A stretch of 64,000 bases of DNA from Anniella stebbinsi (taxonomy: Eukaryota > Chordata > Lepidosauria > Squamata > Anniellidae), in the NCBI GenBank assembly GCA_029215795.1, contig JARDYH010000002.1, positions 293,849,973-293,913,972 of the forward strand, given 5' to 3'. Both the position numbers and the translations under genes were made by a program. Of the stretch, positions 55,919 through 64,000 are shown in pieces (position 1 is the first letter of the stretch; each line of letters opens with the position of its first letter). Below the pieces are notes generated by a model. The model saw only the letters and a list, made by a program, of their open reading frames with translations. It did no database searches and was not told where the DNA came from.

Positions 55919-58900
55919 CTGTGAATTGAGAAGATTAATAACTTCCTCTGTTATACAGAAACAGATCTACCTCCAATACCTAACTTAATATACAGACAGT
56001 ATGTTCTAGTAAAGAATTCTTTGCTTAATGGGGCTTAAGCCTGCCATAACTTCTATTGATTCCAGCTTCTTTTTTATTGAGCTAGATACTGAAGGTCACC
56101 TTCCTCCCCAATATCCAGAACCCATTGCAAGGGAGAATTTCTTGTGGGGTACTGGGAGCCCAACACATCAACACCTATATTAAATAGCTCAAAGTAGGGT
56201 GACCATATGAAAAGGAGGATGGCTCCTGTATCTTTTACAGTGGCATAGAAAAGGGATTTTTAGCAGTTGTCATTTGTATGCATGCAGCACCTGGTGACAT
56301 TCCCTCTTCATCACAACAGTTAAAACTGAAGGAGCCCTGCCCTCTTTTGTATCTGGTCATTCTAGTATAGCTCCTGAAGCTTTAATTCCCTTTTCTACAC
56401 AACTGTTAAAGATACAGGAGCCCTGTCCTCCTTTTCATATGGTCACCCCATCCAAATGCACACACACCACAAAGGGCATAGTACCAAAACTCTGCAGATG
56501 GGCATTATGCCTTACTTAGCGTGGACATGCACATAGCCCTTTGTTACTAAAGTCAGTGGACAACTGCTGTAAGCATTCAGTATAAGAGTTATGACCCAAG
56601 TGATTTGAGGCTCTGAGAATTCATAGAAGGAAAAAATACAACTCACCTCTCCAGTTTTTTCTCAATAATGGGCACATCTAAGTCTATGGCTTGTTTTGTA
56701 ATTTTCAGCATCTCAGCAATGCACTGAAGAGTGTCTGAAATACAAATTATTAATCCACCATGTTCTCAAATAATTTTAGATGCTGGTTATCTCTCAGTTG
56801 GGTAAAGCTTTTCAATAAAGCCCTATGCAGACATCCAGCCTGCGCACATGAAGATTAACAAGGGGGGGCACACAAAAAGGTATGCACCAAGCCCTGACCC
56901 CCAAAGCTCCGGGCATGTGGGTGCCTCTAAAGACCTTAATGTAGATTTCGTGGTCAGTCCACAGGAGTTTTGTAAGTGTGTTTGGCTGAATGTGCTTACA
57001 AGCCTCCCTGTGATCAGGAATGCTGACTATCAGGGTTTCTGATCATGGGTAAGTTTGTAAGCATTTTCAGTTCAACACACTTACAAATCTCCTGCAGACC
57101 TTTGTGTTCAATATGCAAAGATCTACAGAGAAGCCAAGTGCATGGGGATGTTGGGGTGGGCTTGACATGTACCATCACCTTCACCACACTTTTAACCCTC
57201 AGGCTCAATGCCTACATAGGGCAAAGGTCTCCACTAGGAAAGAGCTGTTTAACATAAGGAAAATAACATGAGAGACCGTCTTCCTACCACACCTTGTACC
57301 AAATGACTTACACATTAACGTAACCTCATAATTGACACAACAAAATTAGGGCTATTTGCTGTTATGAATATAAGAGAGAAGAATTAATCTTAAGAGGGAT
57401 GAGAATTCCTACTGGCATCTTTGGCATACTTCGCACTGAGGTGGTAATCCTGCGTCTGGAATAGTTAGGGGTGCACAGGATTAAATAAAGAAATGAAATA
57501 TACCTGCTGCCCAAAGAAAGCTAGCAAGAGGAGTGATCTGGGCCTTAATTGTCATGGTGCCAAGCCCACATCCTTAATTGTATGTCTCTCCATTCACATG
57601 TAAAGCAGGTGAGGATGCAACTGCTAGGACATTAAACCCTTTCCCTCTTCTCACCCATGAGATAACATCTATAGTCTTGGTAATTAACTCAGTAACACCA
57701 AACTAATATAGGTATTTGTTTGGTTCCCTTTCCCTTTTGTTTCCAATCAAGTTTTTGTTGAAAATGTTACTGTCCAAATAATTAGGTATTTAGAAGAGTG
57801 GTATGCATCTCTTCTAAAAAGTGGCATGTTACCTTTTCCATCCTCTTCAGGGTTGCGCATCACAGCTCTAAGGGTATGGAAATATCCACTTGTGTCTTTG
57901 TATTTATAATGGAGCCTCATGCACGAGAACTTGGGCTTCCCAAAGAGAGTTGGTTCTGGTCCTTTTTGAAAAAGCATCAGCATTTTAAGAACAAAGAATT
58001 AACTTTCCAAGGAACATACTTCAGAACCTGTCTACTCTTTCCATCCACAGCCATTCTACTCCAATGCATCAGAGGAAGAGGTGAAATAGTGAGGCTCCCT
58101 CCACTCAGCTGGGGCCAGTTGTCATTTCACTCCTCCCCTTCCTGAACAGTCTTCTGCAATTCCATTATGCATCTTCAATTACATATTATGAAACATGAGG
58201 TTTAATGGATTTGCTGGTCCTCTTCCCTCCCTCCACCAAAGTAGCATAGTTATTAGGGTGACAGACAGCCTGGAGATACCCCGGTTCAAATCCTCACTCA
58301 ACCATGGGCCAAACATAATTATCTGCCAGCCAAACACAATTATCATAATGATTCATGAGGAGGAGACAGAACTATGTATGCCATCTTGAGCTCCTTAGTG
58401 GGAACGCAGGATACAAATACCACCAATGTATTGTATCTCTCTTAGCTTTTCTTTTAAACTAACCGCATTGACTGCTTTGGCAGGAACAGGGTATATAAAT
58501 ATAGAGAACAATTTCTAGATGCTCAATATATGAGAAGGGAAACTTTTTCAAACTTATTCATACATTTTCGATTATTCATACATTTTCGATTATTGTGACA
58601 ATTACCACAATAATCTCGGCAGGAAATAGGAACAGAATGCATTAAAATGCAATGGCTTTTGAGTCTTACCTATTTCTATCCTCTCCAAATCTTCAAGGCT
58701 CAGCCTTTGGTACTGATTTACTTTATCTACTTCATCATCATAACTAGACAAAGAAACATCAATGCCTAGAGTTAGATCTGGATCAATTTGTTCCTGAATC
58801 CCATTACAATGTAGTAAAAAGTCGCTAAGATGTCCTGGCATCTTTGTTTTCAATGTGTGAAATAGAAAAAAATCTTACTTACTAAGCTACATAGTAGGCA

Positions 58901-61900
58901 GAATTAGAAAGCAGAAGAAGGACATCCACATCTTTATGAGTAGCATCAATGAGGCTAAACAAAAATGAACACAGTGTTTTACAATAATGCAAGTGATGTA
59001 GTGAAGCCTTTTACATCCTGCTACTAGTAAGAAGCCAATCTTCACTTCTGTTATTATAAATACAATGAACCGTATTTACAGATGCCTTGCTTACTTCAAA
59101 GTTTTGTTATCAAGAATGCATTTCTCAATTACTATATATTTCTACTAACGTGCTGAGGCAAAAAGGTACCATTAAATAGGTCTAGGAAGAGCAAAACATC
59201 TTAGTCAGCTTAGTAGACTTCACTTGCACTTTTTTGTGACCAGACCCTATGCCACAACAGTCTAATTGATGTGATCTCCCTGTTTCATGCAATCACAAAG
59301 GGTGTTACTATGCTAGTACCCCCCCAAGAGTTGCATCATTGGTGTAGCAACCACTTCACATGGTTGCCAGTTTTAGACATTACCACTGTAGAGCTTATTA
59401 CAGAGATTTTTATCCCCACTATCAAAGTTGTTCCCAGGGCAGCTAACAAAAGTCAGAATAAAAATGCGACAAAACCAACTAAATGCATCCAGAAATGACA
59501 GAATCTAAAAATTCCATAAAACTTTCAACAGAGGTAAAACAAGCTGAAACAAAAGGACATAAAATAAAATAAAAAAGATCTTCACTTAGCACTTATGTGG
59601 AAACAAAATAAGAACCAGGCAAGCCTTCCTGAGGAGAGCATGTTCCATTATCAGGGCACCGCCACTGAAAGGCCCTTTCTCTAGTAGCCACCCACCACAC
59701 GTCAGATAGTGAGGGCACCCAGAGAAGGGCCTCTGTGGAAGATCTTAATGTATGAGAAGACACGTGTCAGGTACCCTGGTCATAAGCCATGAAGAGCTTT
59801 AAAGGTCCAACCAGCACTATGAACTGGGCCTGGAAATGGACCAGTGCAATTGACAAAGCATCAGCATAAACATAATCAAACACTTGGTCTCAGTAATATT
59901 GCAACCATATTTTGAACTAAGGTTTCCAACAGTCTTCAGAGGCAGCCTTGTTTATAAAGTATTAGCGTCATCTAATCTGGAGAATATTCAAACCATGGAT
60001 AAGCGAAACCAGCATAGGATCCAGGCATGAGCAAGCAGGTACCACACCAAATAGATAACCTTTAAGTTGGTCTTTTAGTTTCAAAGTGCCAGATAGTGAA
60101 TACAGTGAGCGCTTGATAACATCATCTGATGTTATTTCTGTATCCAGCACAGAAAATCTTGGTCTACAGTCTCTTGTTTTCTAGTAACACTAATTTTTAG
60201 CATTTGCTAAAGACTCTACATTGATAAAACGTAATTCACAACACAGCACTCATTATACTAGACTCCCCCAATCTAGCACCCTCCAGATGTGTCAGACTAC
60301 AACTCCCATCATCCCCAGACAGCATAGCCATGATAGGAGTTATAACCTGACACATCTGGAGGTTTACTAGGTTGAGAGAGGATGTATTACTGAATGAAAA
60401 ACATTTATTAAGGCCCATCTCTCTCCCCATTGCTGGTGTACCACTTCATTATATATTTAGTAATACCACAGTATTATATGATCAATATAACACTACATTC
60501 TGCATACCTTGGGTCACAGTCAATAAGTGCCCAGCCACCATGGAATTTTTCATCATCTGGTAAAAGCAACTTCATGTAACTTTGCAGTAACTGGCTAATC
60601 AGTTCCTGATGACTTCTCAAGTTTTCTTTGTGCAGGGCTTCGTGTTCTTTCTCTTTTGTAAATATGGAATAGAGGTCCTCTGTCACAGGAATACCCTGCA
60701 TTAAATCTACACAAAAAGCACAGAAGGTATAATGATGGCCCAAGAGTAAGATGTCACAAGATTAAAGGAACAAAAACTGAGTGGTTTTAAAATGGAATAG
60801 ATATGGCTTTACATAAGTCATAACTAAGAGCTTTGAGATTTAAATATATTTTAAATTTATTACATATGTCAAGCAAAACAGTGCTTTAATTAAAGGGGTG
60901 CAGAGAGGTCTAGTTCCTTTACCTTTTGGAATGCTCCCCTAACCTACAAGAGGGCATCAGCAAGTGGGGTTTGGGATTTCACTACTCACCCACCCGCCCA
61001 CTTTGCCACCATAATTTGAGAACTAGACCAAAGTATTTATTTTTCCAAAAATGGTAAATGTGTTTTTAATCAAGACAAAAGCATTAAAAATAAATATGTT
61101 GGTCAGAGATGGAGGAAAATCTATTACTAATACTTCTAGAAAAACCAAATGGGCCAGCTCAGTTCACATTTTTTAAGAATACACAAAGGAAGGTTTTGAC
61201 TAACTGAATAGTGCAGTTTAGTCTCCAAAATAATGTTTCCTCACCATGTTGCAAATTCATGTAACATAAATCCACATAAGCTTAAGCTTGTTTTTTTTAA
61301 AAAAAAAAGTCAAATAAAAAAATCAACAGATATATATCAAACAATTATTCAGTATGGAAATAGACTGAATCTGTATTACCTATGACTGCCTGCCTATAAG
61401 CATCCCTGAAGCGGTTTAAGTAGTATCTATTTGCAGAGTTAACTCCATCTTTCATAACTCCTGCTAGCTTCCTTTCACCAGTCCTTGTGAAGTCACCCTA
61501 TTGCACAAAACACATTTTTGAATAATTCAGTATGCTGATTTACTCATATGTCAGACATCTGACATAATAGTTCTCAACTTTCAGGACTTTGCTTTGAGGA
61601 GCATATACCTTTCAGAACTGGAAAGTGACATTTCAGACTAAATGTAATTTCATACATTAAAATCAGACATTTTGAAATCACCTTTTGAAAGCTGTCCTTT
61701 ACCCGTAAAATATGTTTGCAGAGGGCTAAATACAAGATTTACAGCAATCCTGCCCAACTCGGTGCCCTCCAGATACTTCCAACCAGAACTCTCATCCTTT
61801 CTAGCCTGGTTGGGGAAGGCTGATATACAGCAATAGTAACAGTAAGATCATTTGTGTCATATACACAATGTACATAATTTGCTTCAGTTCCAAGTTCAAT

Positions 61901-62886
61901 ACACGCAGCACAATAAATAAACAATCAAGGGCATCATGTGTACCTGTGACTGACACTATCATTGTCATATGATGTTTATTTCAGGGTGATCATAGTCTCA
62001 AAGCAACAGCCATTGATGACAAAACACAATACAATAAATAAAATTTCAACCCTGAACAGCTTAACTTACTTAATTTAATCCTGAAATTTTAAACAAGACA
62101 ATTAACTTATTTATTGCAAAATAAATAAATAAATAACACTTCATTTTAAACATATTTTCTGCACAGGAACATACTAAAAATGCCAGTCTTGTGAGCAGTG
62201 TTTCTCAAAAAGAACCATCTCCCATTGGCAAGGAACATTATTCAGCAATTCTAAAGACAAATTACTTTGTTAAAATGCAACTCCTTCTAATGGTTAGACC
62301 ATATTATTTCAGTAGTAAACATATTACTTCATAGCATAAAATCTGATAATGAAACGTACAATTAGAGGTAAAATGGAACAGTGGAGAGCTGAAGAAGATA
62401 GCTAAAGTACTATATGCACAGCCCCTTAGGATGATTAAGCCATATACCAAATATTCAATCAGCTAGAAGGTGACAGGATTGTATCACTCATCTTTAAGAA
62501 TTGGTTTTAAATTAGCCCTTCCTTCAACATGAAATACCACAAATCAAGAGGATATTAACAACAGCCATTACCAGCCTGTCAAAATGCAGAGTTTGAATAA
62601 CTCACACTGCCTCTATAGATGATAAGTGCTAAATAAGACAAAAAGAAGCGTATACATATATAGTATGATTTATTCCGGTTATATGCTGAATATCAATTCA
62701 GGACACAGAAGGGTTGAAAAATGGGTTTGTTTTATACTTTAAGTAAGATGTTTTTACCTTTAAAGCTGCTGTTCCAGCATACTGTCTGCTTATGGCATCA
62801 CCATTGTTCGCCCATATGATCTGGTAGATTCGATTGCATTTCACTGGCAATGGTTGTTCTGGTGGCATCACACCCAACTTTTTCAA
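54766..62886 (-). CDS. INPP5F: Phosphoinositide phosphatase SAC2 (INPP5F), partial: last eight coding exons, N-terminus off the right edge
   Basis: SAC-family phosphoinositide phosphatase of endosomes and clathrin-coated pits, described as a PI4P 4-phosphatase in human. The eight exons (1962 bp) give 653 residues and a stop; human is 1132, so the first ~480, with the catalytic CX5R motif, lie beyond 64000. Present are the end of the SAC domain (CNRIYQIIWANNGDAISRQY then AGTAALKGDFTRTGERKLAG), the Sac2-type middle region (LLLPDDEKFHGGWALIDCDP, DLERIEIGPEPTLFGKPKFS, FHTLRAVMRNPEEDGK), and the long Ser-rich tail ending SPFAKIRSSMVQVANITQAG and FTQCQTRIIQI. Every junction keeps frame. It is convergent with MCMBP. 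Confidence 0.97.
56195..56450. mobile_element. hAT-like fold-back element, copy 2
   Basis: Same ends (TAGGGTGACCATATGAAAA and CATATGGTCACCC) and same interior as 38716-39032, about 60 bases shorter. Flanking 8-mers GCTCAAAG and TCCAAATG do not match well, so its duplication is lost or the ends are off. It lies in INPP5F's last intron. Confidence 0.75.
56647..56734 (-). CDS. INPP5F: INPP5F coding exon
   Basis: Acceptor TTGTATTTCAG; donor GTGAGT. Reads DTLQCIAEMLKITKQAIDLD, then VPIIEKKLE plus two bases. Confidence 0.95.
56735..57832 (-). other. INPP5F: INPP5F intron: no feature identified
   Basis: It contains an inverted pair around 56930-57110 (CAGTCCACAGGAGTTTTGTA / TTACAAATCTCCTGCAGACC) that may be an old fold-back. 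Nothing else seen. Confidence 0.45.
57833..57961 (-). CDS. INPP5F: INPP5F coding exon
   Basis: Acceptor TTTTTCAAAAAG; donor GTAACA. Reads GPEPTLFGKPKFSCMRLHYK, then YKDTSGYFHTLRAVMRNPEE and DGK plus one base. Confidence 0.95.
58240..58432 (+). mobile_element. Sauria-type (ACE/Squam1-like) tRNA SINE
   Basis: The tRNA-like head has GTAGCATAGTTATTAGGGTG and B box GGTTCAAATCC (58283-58293), then TCACTCAACCATGGGCCAAA. The body ends CCATCTTGAGCTCCTTAGTG then GGAACGCAGGATACAAATAC, matching the Sauria SINE layout I know. Confidence 0.75.
58670..58743 (-). CDS. INPP5F: INPP5F coding exon
   Basis: Acceptor TTTGTCTAG; donor GTAAGA. Completes the split Tyr and reads YDDEVDKVNQYQRLSLEDLE then RIEI plus one base. 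Confidence 0.95.
58883..58954 (-). CDS. INPP5F: INPP5F coding exon
   Basis: Acceptor TTTTGTTTAG; donor GTAAGT. Reads SLIDATHKDVDVLLLLSNSA then YYVA, with the next Tyr codon split. Too short to appear as a long reading frame. Confidence 0.95.
59620..60110 (+). repeat. Interspersed repeat, class uncertain
   Basis: Blocks such as CCACTGAAAGGCCCTTTCTC, AGGGCACCCAGAGAAGGGCC and AAGAGCTTTAAAGGTCCAAC follow an old repeat common in lizards. It is decayed with many indels. Confidence 0.5.
60264..60375. repeat. Palindromic ACAACTCCCATCA-type element, copy 4
   Basis: CCCTCCAGATGTGTCAGACT..ACAACTCCCATCATCCCC and TGATAGGAGTTATAACCTGA..CACATCTGGAGG are inverted halves; the best-preserved copy here. Confidence 0.7.
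60508..60706 (-). CDS. INPP5F: INPP5F coding exon
   Basis: Acceptor TTTTTGTGTAG; donor GTATGC. Reads DLMQGIPVTEDLYSIFTKEK, then ELISQLLQSYMKLLLPDDEK and FHGGWALIDCDP plus two bases. Confidence 0.96.
61380..61497 (-). CDS. INPP5F: INPP5F coding exon
   Basis: Acceptor TGTGCAATAG; donor GTAATA. Reads GDFTRTGERKLAGVMKDGVN, then SANRYYLNRFRDAYRQAVI plus one base, the end of the SAC domain. Confidence 0.96.
61498..62757 (-). other. INPP5F: INPP5F intron
   Basis: Contains the half copy of the palindromic element at 61745-61823 and AT-rich sequence with an (AAAT)n patch near 62120. No exon or other repeat recognised. Confidence 0.5.
61745..61823. repeat. Half copy of the palindromic ACAACTCCCATCA-type element
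   Basis: CTGCCCAACTCGGTGCCCTC..CAGATACTTCCAACCAGAAC..TCTCATCC, then directly GGTTGGGGAAGGC; the second half is mostly deleted. Confidence 0.5.
62758..62886 (-). CDS. INPP5F: INPP5F coding exon (SAC domain motif), most upstream in the window
   Basis: Acceptor TTAAATTCCAG; donor GTAAAA. Forty-three codons, phase 0: LKKLGVMPPEQPLPVKCNRI, then YQIIWANNGDAISRQYAGTA and ALK. This is conserved SAC sequence just after the catalytic loop. Confidence 0.96.
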
Positions 62887-63029
62887 CTGGAATTTAATTT
62901 GTTTATTATTACTAAGTGCCATACTTTTTAAACTAGTGTAACTGTGCTTTAATAGTAAGTTAAAGCACAATAATACTTTCCCCCCTTGGAAATATAGAAA
63001 ACAGGTTTATTCAAAAGGAAGATTAAAAT

Positions 63030-63535
63030 ACAACTGCAACCGGAGTACTTTTTGCTGGGGCTAACAGATGAACAGTTGAGTCAAAGTTATGGAACTTTAT
63101 TTTTATATATGATAATGGCAGCAAGACTAATATATGCTCAGAACTGGAAGAGTAAGAAAATACCAATAGAGGAGGAATGGATATTGAAGATGACAGAGTT
63201 GGCGGAAATGGCAAAACTCACTGCAATAATAAAGGAGAAAACAACTATAAGGTTTAGGGACGAATGGAAACCCCTGATAGATAAAGAGAGAGAAGGGAAG
63301 GATATATTTGCATGTGGATTCAGCGATTAAATTGGAAGAAAACCATTGATAAAGTAGGGAAGTCAGGGAATTCACTCACTATTCTTTGTTTTATTTTTAT
63401 ATCTTTGTTGTGATAAAGCGTAAAAGAAACTGTAGATATTTTTGTAAGTTGCAGAAATTCGGAAGTCCATCTTAATGTTGTATGTTGTATTTTATCTTTG
63501 TTTGAAAATAATAAAAAACTTTAAATTGTAAACAG
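63030..63535 (+). mobile_element. LINE-1 3' end (ORF2 C-terminus and short 3' UTR)
   Basis: Translation gives AARLIYAQNWKSKKIPIEEE, then WILKMTELAEMAKLTAIIKE, the C-terminal pattern of L1 ORF2, ending before 63330. A T-rich 3' UTR and an ATAATAAAAAACTT end follow. It is a 5'-truncated copy, fairly intact, in an INPP5F intron. Confidence 0.75.
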
Positions 63536-63661
63536 GTTTATTAACCATGAAAACCGAAGTCAGTTCTTCAGCCATCTCTTCTGACATCCAGACATAAATT
63601 CTCAGATTCTCTGAGAAGTGGTAAACTGCCATCCGTAAGTACTGGAAGAATGCTGTTCACC

Positions 63662-64000
63662 TGTCATGCCCCTACTGGAGGAGTCCTCCTCAGAGGAAGA
63701 ACTGGAGGCCCCAGAAGTCCAGGGCACTCCAGACCAGGGACTGCCACCAGACCCACAGGAGCCTGAGCCCTCAGGGAGGTGGTTACAGGGCCATCCCTGT
63801 GAGGAGAAAGGAACTCTGCCTCTGAGGCAGAAGCTGAGCAATCTTCCGATCCCTGGGAGCATCGTCACCTCAAGCGACAGGCTAGTAGGACTCCTGTGTG
63901 AAGGAGTGCTTGCCTCCAGAAAAGGACTCCTCAGGAGAAAGTGACTCCTTGGGAGCAGGACTCTGGAAAGGGAGCTCAGATGATTGCAGCTGAGCTCTGA
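63662..64000 (+). repeat. Possible LTR, cut by the window edge
   Basis: Starts TGTCATGCCCCTACTGGAGG and is rich in GAGGAAGA/GGACTCC words, with a composition like the solo LTR at 5904-6469. The short open frames here (acidic, Ser/Glu-rich) look incidental. Uncertain. Confidence 0.3.

Noticed and set aside
63052..63330. 92-codon protein gene
   Set aside because: It is the C-terminal end of LINE-1 ORF2 with an L1 3' UTR after it.
1..64000. CRISPR arrays, bacterial operons, riboswitches
   Set aside because: The window is vertebrate DNA with spliced genes; no such structures seen.

Overview
The window is nuclear DNA of a vertebrate, most likely a squamate reptile (lizard or snake). Three intron-rich protein genes are present in the order SEC23IP (minus) - MCMBP (plus) - INPP5F (minus). 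This is the same three-gene block, with the same relative orientations, that I know from human 10q26. The squamate call rests on the interspersed repeats: a Sauria-type tRNA SINE, a tRNA-Ala-derived SINE, CR1/L2-like LINE tails ending in short AAT/ATT microsatellites, a DIRS-type tyrosine-recombinase retroelement and many small fold-back DNA elements.

Layout. 1-22147: SEC23IP, minus strand. Coding exons 1-12 (712 codons) are present; the C-terminal DDHD part lies beyond the left edge. 22148-22445: a 298-bp gap between the two divergent start codons, evidently a shared bidirectional promoter. 22446-51391: MCMBP, plus strand, complete, 16 coding exons, 635 residues. 51392-54765: the two convergent 3' ends. 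54766-62886: the last eight coding exons of INPP5F, minus strand (653 residues and the stop); its N-terminal half lies beyond the right edge. I placed every exon by joining splice sites to an unbroken reading frame and by matching residues to the human proteins I know. Phases agree at every junction.

Roles. SEC23IP is a COPII/ER-exit-site protein of the intracellular phospholipase A1 family. MCMBP is the MCM-complex binding protein acting in DNA replication. INPP5F (SAC2) is an endosomal phosphoinositide phosphatase. They share no pathway; what links them is the conserved linkage and the SEC23IP/MCMBP promoter.

Most notable observations. (1) MCMBP intron 5 is a textbook minor-spliceosome AT-AC intron (donor ATATCCTTT, branch site TCCTTAAC, 3' end AC), and the next intron has a U12-like donor. 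(2) Several fold-back DNA elements still show target-site duplications: two near-identical 226-bp copies with 3-bp TSDs, a GC-rich 355-bp element beside the MCMBP promoter, and a hAT-like 317-bp element with an 8-bp TSD. (3) A solo LTR has a 5-bp TSD. (4) A decayed DIRS element is present. (5) A 2-kb intronic stretch carries six ZNF143/THAP11-like motifs. I found no RNA gene, CRISPR array or unrelated new gene system.
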